From: an uncultured Fulvivirga sp.
GTDB taxonomy: Bacteria; Bacteroidota; Bacteroidia; Cytophagales; Cyclobacteriaceae
Assembly (NCBI GenBank): GCA_947500555.1
Contig: CANMSE010000001.1
Location: 806,001 to 870,000 of the forward strand
Direction of reading: 5' to 3'
DNA length: 64,000 nucleotides
The notes beneath the pieces were generated by a model. That model made no database searches, was not told the origin of the DNA, and saw only the letters and a program-made list of their open reading frames with translations. Positions 8,842 through 17,018 of this stretch are shown in pieces. The position numbers and the translations under genes are program-made. Each line of letters starts with the position of its first letter. Position 1 is the stretch's first letter.

Positions 8842-10176
8842 ATGGAATACGTTCAGCAAGTAGTTTTTTTAATAGTAGTAGGTATAGCAGCCTTTATACT
8901 TTCAAAAAGAATTACTCAGATAAGAAAAAATATACTGCTTGGTAAAGATGTTGACCTCTCTGAAAATAAGTCAGCCAGGTTAAACAATATGCTTTTAGTC
9001 GCTTTCGGGCAGCAAAAGATGTTTAAACGTTTCATCCCTGCCATTCTTCACTTTTTTATTTACGCAGGGTTTTTAGTTATCAATCTTGAAGTACTGGAAT
9101 TTGTCCTTGACGGAATTTTGGGAACGCACCGTCTTTTCGCCCCTTACCTTGGAGGTTTTTATAATGTACTCATGAATATTTTTGAAGTTCTTGCTGTCCT
9201 TGTATTATTCTCTTGCGTGGTTTTTCTAATTCGCAGGAGTGTTTTAAAAGTAAAACGTTTCCATGCTCCGGAGATGAGAAAATGGCCTACACTGGATGCC
9301 AACCTGATTCTCGTTATAGAGATTATATTAATGTTTGCCATTTTAACCATGAATGCATCAGATCAGGCCTTGCAACGCCTTGGAGCTGACCATTACACTC
9401 AAACAGGTAATCTTTTTTTCAGCAGTATGTTAATTCCATTGTTTGAAAGCTTCAGTGAGGGGGCTTTAATCTTTATTGAACGTTTTGCCTGGTGGTTCCA
9501 TATTGTTGGTATTCTTGGCTTTGCTGTTTACATCACCTATTCCAAGCATCTGCATATTGGTCTGGCTTTTCCAAATACATACTATTCTTCTTTAGCACCA
9601 AAAGGAGAGATGAACAATATGGATGCTGTTACCAATGAAGTCAATATGATGCTGGGTATTGCTACAGAACAACCTGCTGAGCCGCCAGCTGAAGTTGGGC
9701 GGTTTGGAGCAAAGGATGTTAATGACTTGACATGGAAAAACATTCTCAATGCTTATTCCTGTACCGAATGTGGTCGTTGTACTTCAGAATGTCCGGCAAA
9801 CCAAACAGGTAAAAAACTTTCTCCTCGCAAAATAATGATGGATGTTCGTGATCGAGCAGAAGAAGTAGGAAGCAGTATTTCCAAAGGTGGAAAAGGACTG
9901 GAAGATGGTAAATCATTGTTGGGAGATTATATTACTAAAGAGGAAATTAATGCCTGTACAAGCTGTAATGCTTGTGTCGAAGCATGTCCGGTAAATATTA
10001 ACCCGTTAGAAATTATTTTGGAAATGCGCAGGTATGTAGCAATGGAAGAATCTGGTTCACCAGCATCATGGAACTCAATGTTCCAGAATATAGAAACCAA
10101 TTTTGCTCCCTGGAAGTTTGCTCCAACTGATCGATTTAACTGGGCTAATGATTTAAAATCTGAAAAAGCAGAATAG
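8842..10176 (+). CDS. membrane-anchored 4Fe-4S oxidoreductase, HdrC/nitrate-reductase gamma-like
   Basis: A 444-residue protein. The N-terminal half has about five to six transmembrane helices of the type seen in nitrate reductase gamma / DsrM-like quinone-interacting subunits, with membrane histidines. The C-terminal half holds two 4Fe-4S ferredoxin motifs, CTECGRCTSECPA (about residue 306) and CTSCNACVEACPV (about residue 371). It probably moves electrons between the menaquinone pool and the partner CCG protein encoded 7 bases downstream. The pair is widespread in Bacteroidota, often near electron-transfer flavoprotein or acyl-CoA dehydrogenase genes, but no such gene is adjacent here. The physiological donor is unknown. 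Confidence 0.88.
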   Translation: MEYVQQVVFLIVVGIAAFILSKRITQIRKNILLGKDVDLSENKSARLNNMLLVAFGQQKMFKRFIPAILHFFIYAGFLVINLEVLEFVLDGILGTHRLFAPYLGGFYNVLMNIFEVLAVLVLFSCVVFLIRRSVLKVKRFHAPEMRKWPTLDANLILVIEIILMFAILTMNASDQALQRLGADHYTQTGNLFFSSMLIPLFESFSEGALIFIERFAWWFHIVGILGFAVYITYSKHLHIGLAFPNTYYSSLAPKGEMNNMDAVTNEVNMMLGIATEQPAEPPAEVGRFGAKDVNDLTWKNILNAYSCTECGRCTSECPANQTGKKLSPRKIMMDVRDRAEEVGSSISKGGKGLEDGKSLLGDYITKEEINACTSCNACVEACPVNINPLEIILEMRRYVAMEESGSPASWNSMFQNIETNFAPWKFAPTDRFNWANDLKSEKAE

Positions 10177-10183
10177 AAAAAAC

Positions 10184-10981
10184 ATGAGTGATAAAACATA
10201 TAATGTACCTACAATGGCTGAAATGGCCTCTTCTGGAGAAACTCCGGAAATACTTTTTTGGGTAGGATGTGCAGGGTCGTTTGATGACCGTTATAAGAAC
10301 GTAACTAAAGCGTTTGTGAAAATTCTTAATAAAGTGGGTATTTCATTCGCTGTATTAGGCCCAGAAGAAGCATGCACCGGAGATCCTGCAAGAAGAGCAG
10401 GCAACGAATTTTTATTTCAAATGCAAGCAGTAGCCAATATCCAGGTTATGAATGGGTATAATGTGAAGAAGGTCGTCACGGCTTGCCCGCATTGTTTCAA
10501 TACGATTAAACATGAATACCCTGTATTAGGAGGAAATTATGAAGTGATTCACCACTCTACATTTCTGCAGCAGCTAATTAACGATGGCAAAGTAGGTATG
10601 AAAGGAGGAGGTGAATTTAAGGGCAAGAAAATCACTTATCATGACTCCTGTTATTTAGGTAGGGCCAATAATATTTATGAGGCACCTAGAGAAGTGTTAG
10701 AAGCACTTGATGCTGAATTAGTAGAGATGAAACGTTGCAAGACCAAAGGGTTTTGCTGCGGAGCAGGAGGAGCACAAATGTTTAAAGATGCCGAAAAAGG
10801 TAATAAAGAAGTTAATATAGACCGCACAGAAGAAGCTTTAGAGACCGGAGCTGATACCATAGCTGTGGGCTGTCCTTTCTGCCTTACCATGATGAGTGAT
10901 GGTGTAAAGAATAAGGAGAAGGAAAGTCAGGTTCAAGTGAAGGACCTTGCAGAACTCATTGCAGAGTCTGAAGGGCTTTAA
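10184..10981 (+). CDS. CCG-domain Fe-S protein, HdrB-like partner
   Basis: A 265-residue soluble protein with two cysteine-rich CCG-type domains. Relevant motifs are CPHCFNTIKHEYP (about residues 102-114), HDSCYLGR (about 153-160), CCGAGG and CPFCLTMM near the C-terminus. In HdrB and LutA/GlpC proteins these cysteines hold an unusual 4Fe-4S centre that works in disulfide or flavin chemistry. It follows the membrane Fe-S gene by 7 bases with an A-rich leader (AGAAAAAAC before the ATG), so the two form an operon and probably a complex. The reaction catalysed is not identifiable from the sequence alone. Confidence 0.88.
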   Translation: MSDKTYNVPTMAEMASSGETPEILFWVGCAGSFDDRYKNVTKAFVKILNKVGISFAVLGPEEACTGDPARRAGNEFLFQMQAVANIQVMNGYNVKKVVTACPHCFNTIKHEYPVLGGNYEVIHHSTFLQQLINDGKVGMKGGGEFKGKKITYHDSCYLGRANNIYEAPREVLEALDAELVEMKRCKTKGFCCGAGGAQMFKDAEKGNKEVNIDRTEEALETGADTIAVGCPFCLTMMSDGVKNKEKESQVQVKDLAELIAESEGL

Positions 10982-10987
10982 CATTCT

Positions 10988-11044
10988 GTTAACAAACCTT
11001 AAGAATTAGTTAACAAAAAAAGTATAGAGGTAAGAGTAGGTTTG
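10988..11044 (+). promoter_or_regulatory. paired GTTAACAAA sites upstream of a TAGGTTTG -7 box
   Basis: Two identical GTTAACAAA sequences start at 10988 and 11009, exactly 21 bases apart (two helical turns). A perfect Bacteroidota -7 box, TAGGTTTG, lies at 11037-11044, and no TTTG -33 box is present at the usual distance. The layout suggests an activator-dependent promoter for the thioredoxin-like gene starting at 11061. The binding protein is unknown. Confidence 0.45.
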
Positions 11045-11060
11045 AATAAAACATACGCTT

Positions 11061-11933
11061 ATGAAAAACTTTTTACTTCTATTATTAGCCCTTTCGTTAG
11101 TTTCACCATTATATTCCCAAAGAGGAATTGAAATAAACAACACAGGCCAACTAAAGCTCTTGGGCCATGTAAAGAATGACCGGTTAAGCCAGGCCCCATT
11201 TGCTGAATGGTTCCAGCCAAACTATGATACTTTTCAAATTGATAATAGGGCTTCCAGGCTACTAAAAAAGTCTTTGGAAAAAGTAGATTCTATACAGGTG
11301 TTTTTTGGTACTTGGTGTGGAGATAGTAAGAGAGAAGTTCCAAAGTTTATGAAATTGATGGATGAGGTAGGGTATGAAAATATTAATTTAATTGGCCTGG
11401 ATCATACATTTCAGAATTACAAGCAAAGCCCCTATGGAGAAGAAAGGGGGCTGAATGTTCATAGAGTTCCTACTTTTATAGTTTACCAAGGCTCGTCTGA
11501 GATCGGAAGAATAGTTGAATATCCAGTGGCAAGTTTAAGCACTGATTTGATGCAAATTGCTAATCGAGAAGAGTATACTCCTAACTATAATATTGTTGAA
11601 ACCTTGATCACACTGTTTGAAGATAAAGGAGTGAATTATGTCAAAACGCATATTGATTCGATAACTACGCTGCTTAAACCAGTATCAGTTAAGATTTCTG
11701 AACTTAATACCTACGCTTTTAGACTGTTTACTTCTTTCGAAATACAGAAAAGTGAGATTGTATATGACATGAATACCAGACTCTTTCCTGATGACCCATA
11801 TCCGTTTCTTCGAAAAGGCAGATTTTATCAATCTATAGGAAATGATAATCTTGCGAAGCTGTCATACGTGGAAGGCTTGCTAATAGATTCGGAAAATGAA
11901 AAGATCCGGGACCAACTAGCTACATTAAATTAA
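11061..11933 (+). CDS. secreted thioredoxin-fold protein with WCGDS motif
   Basis: A 290-residue protein with a signal peptide (about residues 1-19, ending LYSQR). A thioredoxin fold lies at about residues 55-175, with FFGTWCGDSKREVP near residue 85 in place of the usual WCxxC, and a VPTFIVY cis-Pro segment further on. The active site therefore has one cysteine and a serine (CxxS), as seen in a common Bacteroidota thioredoxin-family group, so it may act through mixed disulfides. The C-terminal 100 residues look helical and TPR-like (YPFLRKGRFYQSIGNDNLAK). Its 3' end points at the palindromic repeat, which may terminate it. The substrate is unknown. Confidence 0.8.
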   Translation: MKNFLLLLLALSLVSPLYSQRGIEINNTGQLKLLGHVKNDRLSQAPFAEWFQPNYDTFQIDNRASRLLKKSLEKVDSIQVFFGTWCGDSKREVPKFMKLMDEVGYENINLIGLDHTFQNYKQSPYGEERGLNVHRVPTFIVYQGSSEIGRIVEYPVASLSTDLMQIANREEYTPNYNIVETLITLFEDKGVNYVKTHIDSITTLLKPVSVKISELNTYAFRLFTSFEIQKSEIVYDMNTRLFPDDPYPFLRKGRFYQSIGNDNLAKLSYVEGLLIDSENEKIRDQLATLN

Positions 11934-11943
11934 CAATAGCATA

Positions 11944-12069
11944 AAAAGAGACTGACTCAAAAATTTTTAACTTGGCAGGCTGAGCCTGTCGAAGTCCACT
12001 TCTAGTTAGGAGCATATTTCGACAAGCTCAATATGACAATATAGTGTGTTCTTTGAGGCAGCCTCTTTT
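11944..12069. repeat. nested inverted-repeat palindromic element between convergent genes
   Basis: The outer arms are AAAAGAGACTGACTCAAA (11944-11961) and the inverse TTTGAGGCAGCCTCTTTT (12052-12069), matching at 16 of 18 positions. The inner arms are TGAGCCTGTCGAA (11981-11993) and TTCGACAAGCTCA (12018-12030), matching at 12 of 13. The core resembles TTCGACAAGCTCA-type dispersed palindromes common in Bacteroidota genomes. It lies between two convergent genes and could act as a two-way terminator. No ORF lies inside. Confidence 0.75.
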
Positions 12070-12080
12070 ACAGGTTTAAC

Positions 12081-12947
12081 TTATCTTGAAACTGAACCAG
12101 TAGGAAAACTAGCTACAGTATTATTAGCAATAGAATATGGGTTTCCAGATAATGTCATTGGTATTCCATCAGCTAAAGGCTTCAATGTAAATGGCGCAGG
12201 ACTATTGTCCGGGCTTGGCTCAATTGAAATCACAACTGTCTGCCCTCTCAAATCTGTTGGAAAAGCAAGTCCAGTTGGAGCATTCATCAAAAAGTCTTCT
12301 CCTGGATAGTTAGGACCACCATCGCTGAAAGGAGAAGCTTCATCTGCAGAATTTACATTGGTAAAAGTGCCAGTAGTTACAGGAGTTCCGTCAATGACAA
12401 CCCAGCCCTCGTATTTCCAACCTGGATTTAAGGAAGGTAGATCTAAACCGGCAACAGCATCGGTTCCACTGTTATCCAAAAACCAAATACCGCTGAATTC
12501 CTCTTCAGGAGCCATTGTCCCTGTTGGAGCAGCAATGATGTATTTTCCTGTAGAACTCTCAAATCCGGCACCAATAGTTCCAGTACCAATGGAAGCAGTA
12601 TTTCCATTAAATGCTCCCGAAACATATTTTGTAGGAGCCGGGGCTGGATCATTATCAGGAACAGGCTCAATGGATACTACGAACATCGTTGCAGCATCTT
12701 TATCAGCAGCACTTACTTCGAAAACTGTTTCTGAAAGCTCACCGTTTGCGTCAACATCAAAAACACCCGTACTTACAGGGTTCCCATCTACAATTAACCA
12801 ACCCTCATAATCAAAATTATCCCCTAATGCTTCAAAGCCTTCTATGTTTAGGGTAATGTTGGAAGCGGCAGGTGTATTATCGTCATCATCGCTACACCCG
12901 ACAAATACGATACTTACAGTTAATAAAAATAAAATAAATTTTTTCAT
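12081..12947 (-). CDS. lipoprotein with two RskA-like repeats
   Basis: A 288-residue lipoprotein starting at the MKKFILFLL methionine (12947) and not nine codons upstream. The lipobox is VFVGC, followed by an acidic DDDD stretch typical of surface-exposed Bacteroidota lipoproteins. Two copies of a domain are visible: YEGWLIVDGNPVSTGVF with VVSIEPVPDNDPAP, and YEGWVVIDGTPVTTGTF with VVISIEPSPDNSPAP. These motifs resemble the periplasmic domain of anti-sigma-K factor RskA, but there is no cytoplasmic anti-sigma domain or membrane helix. Three TATCAC sites lie 42-69 bases upstream, shared with the two-component cluster, so it is probably a target of that regulator. Confidence 0.8.
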   Translation of the reverse strand: MKKFILFLLTVSIVFVGCSDDDDNTPAASNITLNIEGFEALGDNFDYEGWLIVDGNPVSTGVFDVDANGELSETVFEVSAADKDAATMFVVSIEPVPDNDPAPAPTKYVSGAFNGNTASIGTGTIGAGFESSTGKYIIAAPTGTMAPEEEFSGIWFLDNSGTDAVAGLDLPSLNPGWKYEGWVVIDGTPVTTGTFTNVNSADEASPFSDGGPNYPGEDFLMNAPTGLAFPTDLRGQTVVISIEPSPDNSPAPFTLKPLADGIPMTLSGNPYSIANNTVASFPTGSVSR

Positions 12948-12988
12948 GACTAGTTTTGAATTTTGTTTATTCAAACTACGCCATGAGA

Positions 12989-13016
12989 TATCACGGAAGT
13001 ATCACGAGGTTATCAC
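12989..13016 (-). promoter_or_regulatory. response-regulator operator, three 11-bp-spaced sites
   Basis: TATCAC occurs at 12989, 13000 and 13011, spaced exactly 11 bases (GTGATA on the minus strand). Eleven-base direct repeats are the typical binding arrangement of OmpR/PhoB-family regulators. A -7-like TAGTTTG lies downstream towards the lipoprotein gene, and no -33 box is obvious, which suggests activation. Confidence 0.65.
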
Positions 13017-13022
13017 AGAAAG

Positions 13023-13883
13023 TTAAAGTTTATAAAAAAGCCCAAGTCCGTAATTTGGAGATGCCAGTAGGTTTTGACCTGATGCCGCATATGCTGCTGA
13101 AATACTTATTCCAAAACTACCATTAGGAGCATAGCTAATTTCCGGTCCAAAAGAGAGGTATTCAACATTGTTTCCGAATACTCCGCTACCTGCTCCACCA
13201 CCTGAATCGCCATTTTCCAACGAATTGGTAGAGTATAACTTAAAAGCAGCATTCAAGCCTTCAATGGGTTGATAACCTAATTCAAAACTAAATCTAAATT
13301 CGTCAGAAAAACCATCCGTTCTATTGTTGATACCAACACCTAATGAAGTGTAAAGCGGAACGGTTTGAAAAGAGTAACTGGCATCAACGAACAGCATCTG
13401 ATTAAATTCTCCATCACCTGTTTGAAGAATTCTTGCATCACCAGAGTCAGTCGTTCCCCCAGCAGTTTTGCCCAAAGGCAAGCCAAAGGTTAGAGTCGTG
13501 GCTAATGCTATTTTCTTGCCAGGAGTCCATCCGTATTTGATCCCGATATCAGTGTCACCAAAAGAATTTACTTCATCCCCAGGTTCTACATTACCAGAAG
13601 GCCTACGCTCCACTTCATTGAGTGTACTTCTAACAAAAAAAGGTATATATGCTATAGCAGTTAGTCTGTCTGTAATACCGTACTCCCCATAAAAGCTGGT
13701 AGTATAAAGGCTTATCGTTGTTATATCTATAATGTCGCCCTGAAGGTCATAGAATTGATCTGAGCGAATTACATTTTGACCTAACTTAAAATAGCCTTTA
13801 TTTTTTTGTTGAGGCCAACCACCACCCGCTATTGATACTGATGTGATGAGTAGTAGTATAAATCCTAGAAATATTTTTTTCAT
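13023..13883 (-). CDS. outer-membrane beta-barrel protein, transporter-like
   Basis: A 286-residue protein from the MKKIFLGF start (13883), with a signal peptide to about residue 20. The mature part is rich in alternating aromatic strands ending with the C-terminal pattern YGLGLFYKL, typical of outer-membrane barrels. It resembles the transporter / phenol-degradation MetA-like barrel group (ITDRLTAIAYIPF, GDTDIGIKYGW and FGLPLGKTAG are characteristic strand-turn patterns). It is the last gene of the response regulator-kinase-lipoprotein unit, with a start 4 bases after the lipoprotein stop. The transported compound is unknown. Confidence 0.78.
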   Translation of the reverse strand: MKKIFLGFILLLITSVSIAGGGWPQQKNKGYFKLGQNVIRSDQFYDLQGDIIDITTISLYTTSFYGEYGITDRLTAIAYIPFFVRSTLNEVERRPSGNVEPGDEVNSFGDTDIGIKYGWTPGKKIALATTLTFGLPLGKTAGGTTDSGDARILQTGDGEFNQMLFVDASYSFQTVPLYTSLGVGINNRTDGFSDEFRFSFELGYQPIEGLNAAFKLYSTNSLENGDSGGGAGSGVFGNNVEYLSFGPEISYAPNGSFGISISAAYAASGQNLLASPNYGLGLFYKL

Positions 13884-13887
13884 AATT

Positions 13888-14823
13888 TTATTCTTGAAAG
13901 TCAGCAAAACCAAACGTTAGAGAGGCAGGAAAACACAGAATGATTACATATCTATAGCTGTTCAACTCTACGCTGGAGTCTACTGCAGTTACATTGAATG
14001 TTTTCGCACCGTTAGTAGTAATTTCGGCTAACTGAAGCCCTCCTCCTTTGGTGTCTGATCCTGATGTACTGTTGGATAAGTAAATAAAAGTACCCAGAGC
14101 AAACGAAGTTCTAAAATCATCACTAAATGTTAAAATTATATCCCCATTTTCATCTTTAGTCATTTCGGCCACACCTACAGCAGTGTATCCACTTACTCCT
14201 TGGAATTCTGCAGACAATGCCTGAGAGCCAATTTCAAATTCAAGAGGCACGCTAGAGATTCCTTCAATAGTAGCTGTAATTGACACAACTCCGTTAGAAA
14301 TAGCCATAAGAAGCCCGTCTTGGGTAATTGTGGCGATTTGGTTATCACTTGATTCCCATTGAACTACTTGATTTTCAATTAAATCATCATTTATATTCCA
14401 GGCAGTAGCAGTTAATTGTATTGTAGAACCTACACCAAGACTCGAACTGGCAGGTTCCGATATTAAAACTTTTATGATATCGTCTTCACTCTCGGCTACT
14501 GTAATCAAAACATCCATACTGGAAGTCCCGTCAATTACTCCACGAAGTTGTGTTTGGCCAGCCGCAACTCCGGTCACAACTCCGGCATTGCTCACGGTTG
14601 CAACTTCAGTATTATCAACAAGCCATGTCGGAGAAGTTTCCTGCTGAACTCCAAATTCATCAAAATAACTGAAGGTCAGTGCTTGATCATCTCCAATTAG
14701 CAAGGTAATCACTTCCGGAGCTACGATTAATTCCGGTTCGATTAAAGGGTCATCGAGAACATCGGTTCCTATGCATGACGATAGCCATAAACCTGAAAAT
14801 AAAATTGCAATAAGGTGTTTCAT
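13888..14823 (-). CDS. lipoprotein with two bacterial Ig-like (Big_2) domains
   Basis: A 311-residue lipoprotein: signal sequence MKHLIAILFSGLWLSSC with the lipid-modified Cys17. Two Big_2 domains follow at about residues 33-108 and 115-195, each with the pattern W-x-S/V-D-N-x-x-(V/I)-A-T-(V/I) and a G-(V/L)-(V/L)-x-(A/G) turn. The C-terminal 100 residues are a beta-rich domain of unknown fold. Its start codon overlaps the kinase stop by 4 bases, so kinase and lipoprotein are translationally coupled. It may be a surface or periplasmic accessory of the sensor, which is inference. Confidence 0.82.
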   Translation of the reverse strand: MKHLIAILFSGLWLSSCIGTDVLDDPLIEPELIVAPEVITLLIGDDQALTFSYFDEFGVQQETSPTWLVDNTEVATVSNAGVVTGVAAGQTQLRGVIDGTSSMDVLITVAESEDDIIKVLISEPASSSLGVGSTIQLTATAWNINDDLIENQVVQWESSDNQIATITQDGLLMAISNGVVSITATIEGISSVPLEFEIGSQALSAEFQGVSGYTAVGVAEMTKDENGDIILTFSDDFRTSFALGTFIYLSNSTSGSDTKGGGLQLAEITTNGAKTFNVTAVDSSVELNSYRYVIILCFPASLTFGFADFQE

Positions 14824-16295
14824 ATTCTGCTGTATTGAGGTAAATCAAATTTAAATGTTGTTCCATGATTAATTTTACTTGTGAGCTCAATTGAAGCATC
14901 ATGGATTTCAAGTATTTTTTTAACGATTGCAAGACCAAGACCTGTATTATTTTTGTCTAAGCTAATGCGCTTGTCACCAATATGGTAACGATCAAAAATA
15001 AACGGAATCTGATCTTTTGGAATACCGGGCCCATTGTCTGAGACCCTAATTTCTACATTATCATCAGCGTGATCAATTTGCAATGTAATTAGACCATGCT
15101 TAGGAGTGAACTTCAAAGCATTATCAATCAGGTTTTGAAAGACTCTTTCGATCAAACTGACATCAGCAAAAACCATGGTATTGGTTTGCTGAGCTTCTGA
15201 AGAAGCTTGAATGGTGATGTCCTTTTCTTTTGCAAGAACCTGATATTTATGGACAAGATCATTTATTAAATCTTGGATGTAGAAAGGCTCCTTTTTAGGG
15301 ACTACTTGCTTGGCTTCTAGTTTTGAAAGCTCAAAGAGTTCATGAACTAACTTCTTAAGTTTTTCTGTGCTTTCTAATATGATTTTAAGATACTTATCCC
15401 TTTCTTTTTGAGTCAAATTATCACTCTTTATTAATAACGTTTCAATGTAACCATGAATGACTGCCAAGGGGGTTCTTAGGTCATGTGACACATTGCCAAC
15501 CAGCTCTCTTCGTAGGTTTTCCATAGACTTTAAGTCCTCAATATTTCCTACTATGGTGTCAGCCATTTCATTAAAAGCAATGGCCAGATCATTCACACCA
15601 CCTTTATCTTTAACGGGAATTCGAGCACTCATTTCTCCCTTTCTAAAACTGTTTACCGCCTCAATTATTCTGTTAAGGTTTTTGGTGATAAGCCAGATAA
15701 CAAAGATGCCGAGTAGTAGAGCGCCAACTAAAGCAACAAGCATTGACCTGCCCCCTAATTTGACTACATAACTACTCATTAAATATTCTGAGACAGATTC
15801 GTACTCTTCACTCGCCAGAACAACATATACATAGCCCTCCAACTGTTCTTCTACCCCTATAATAGGTGCAGCAGAAAAAACCTTTTGCACTCCTGGATTT
15901 CTTGGATCGTCACCTATTATATACTTATTCCCCTGTGTAGTAATAAACTCTTTGATTGGACTTAAATTGACAGATTCAAGCTTTACCTTTTTATATGGCG
16001 CTACGTATGTAAGGATTTTACCAGACGGATCCAATAAGTATACTTCTATACTTGGATTAATTGCCATCATGTGATGCATAATATCATTGGTAGCCTGTTC
16101 CGTCACTTCTCCATCTATAAATGGCTTAACCTCTGATATAATATGTTCTGCAATTGATGTATTGAGTCTTTGGTTTCGCTCCTGGAAAAAACGCTCAGCA
16201 TATTGAGCTGTGACAAATACGTAAACAGCACCCACCAGAATTAATAGTCCTGCTACTGCTAAACTTATCTTCCAAAAAAATGATAGGTTCTTCAT
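14820..16295 (-). CDS. sensor histidine kinase (HAMP), partner of the adjacent regulator
   Basis: A 491-residue kinase. Transmembrane helix 1 is at about residues 8-28, an extracytoplasmic sensor of about 150 residues follows, and helix 2 is at about 185-203. A HAMP domain lies at about 205-257, HisKA contains NVSHDLRTPLAVIHGYIE, and HATPase has the N-box LIDNALKF, G1 DNGPGIP and G2 NTGLGLAIVKK. The periplasmic part resembles a dCache/PAS-like fold (VYLLDPSGKILTY). It overlaps the response regulator gene by 4 bases (ATGA) and is the second gene of the cluster. The signal is unknown; the lipoprotein and barrel genes point to an envelope cue. Confidence 0.93.
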   Translation of the reverse strand: MKNLSFFWKISLAVAGLLILVGAVYVFVTAQYAERFFQERNQRLNTSIAEHIISEVKPFIDGEVTEQATNDIMHHMMAINPSIEVYLLDPSGKILTYVAPYKKVKLESVNLSPIKEFITTQGNKYIIGDDPRNPGVQKVFSAAPIIGVEEQLEGYVYVVLASEEYESVSEYLMSSYVVKLGGRSMLVALVGALLLGIFVIWLITKNLNRIIEAVNSFRKGEMSARIPVKDKGGVNDLAIAFNEMADTIVGNIEDLKSMENLRRELVGNVSHDLRTPLAVIHGYIETLLIKSDNLTQKERDKYLKIILESTEKLKKLVHELFELSKLEAKQVVPKKEPFYIQDLINDLVHKYQVLAKEKDITIQASSEAQQTNTMVFADVSLIERVFQNLIDNALKFTPKHGLITLQIDHADDNVEIRVSDNGPGIPKDQIPFIFDRYHIGDKRISLDKNNTGLGLAIVKKILEIHDASIELTSKINHGTTFKFDLPQYSRI

Positions 16296-17008
16296 TGGAT
16301 AATAGTTTTAATCCCTATTTCATCATTGAATCGATAACCTACGCCCCATGTGGTAAGAATGTAACTAGGATTTGAGAGGTCTTTTTCAATTTTTGCACGA
16401 AGTCGATTAATATGAGAATTCACTGTATGTTCATAGCCTTCAAATTCATATCCCCATATTAATGTGAGCAAACGGTCGCGGGAATAGCTCTTACCTGGAT
16501 TTGAGGCCATGAGGTATAAGAGGTCAAACTCCTTAGGGGTGAGTTCAATCCTATCATCACTGGCAAGTACTTTTCGCTTAGCCTTATCAATAAGGAGATC
16601 TCCTATTTTCAAGATTGATATATCCTCTTCCTTTTCTTTTGACATTTCAACTCTTCTGAAAATAGCCCTAACGCGTGCTATAAATTCTCGAACACTAAAT
16701 GGCTTAGTCAAGTAATCATCAGCCCCATTCTCCAACCCCATTATTTTATCAATTTCCTCACTTCTAGCCGTGAGCATAAGTATAGGGGTATACACCTGGT
16801 GGGCTCTTAAATCTCGACAAATTTCTAATCCATCTTTATTGGGGAGCATGATATCCAAAATGATAAGATCAAAAGCTTCTTTTCTGGCAAGAGTATATCC
16901 TATACTTCCATCCATAGCCATGGTCAATTCACAATCCAAATCTTTAAGATGAATTTCCAGGAGTTCTTTAATATGAAGGTCGTCTTCTATAAGGAGTACC
17001 CTTTTCAT
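16292..17008 (-). CDS. OmpR/PhoB-family response regulator
   Basis: A 238-residue regulator. The receiver domain (residues 1-118) has the acidic pair at 9-10, phospho-acceptor Asp52 in LIILDIMLPNKDG, and Lys101 in LTKPFSVREF. The C-terminal winged helix (about 135-230) contains ELTPKEFDLLYLMASNPGK and the recognition region YEHTVNSHINRLRAKIE. It is the first gene of the cluster. Its own upstream region carries two exact TATCAC sites and one degenerate site at 11-base spacing, which predicts autoregulation. A -7-like TACCTTTA would place transcription initiation very near the ATG, so the mRNA may be nearly leaderless. Confidence 0.95.
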   Translation of the reverse strand: MKRVLLIEDDLHIKELLEIHLKDLDCELTMAMDGSIGYTLARKEAFDLIILDIMLPNKDGLEICRDLRAHQVYTPILMLTARSEEIDKIMGLENGADDYLTKPFSVREFIARVRAIFRRVEMSKEKEEDISILKIGDLLIDKAKRKVLASDDRIELTPKEFDLLYLMASNPGKSYSRDRLLTLIWGYEFEGYEHTVNSHINRLRAKIEKDLSNPSYILTTWGVGYRFNDEIGIKTIIQ

Positions 17009-17018
17009 AGGTTAAAGG

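Noticed and set aside
12046..12810. Long + strand ORFs opposite the RskA-like lipoprotein
   Set aside because: They are low-complexity frame shadows rich in Pro, Val and Ser caused by the repeated codons of the lipoprotein on the other strand.
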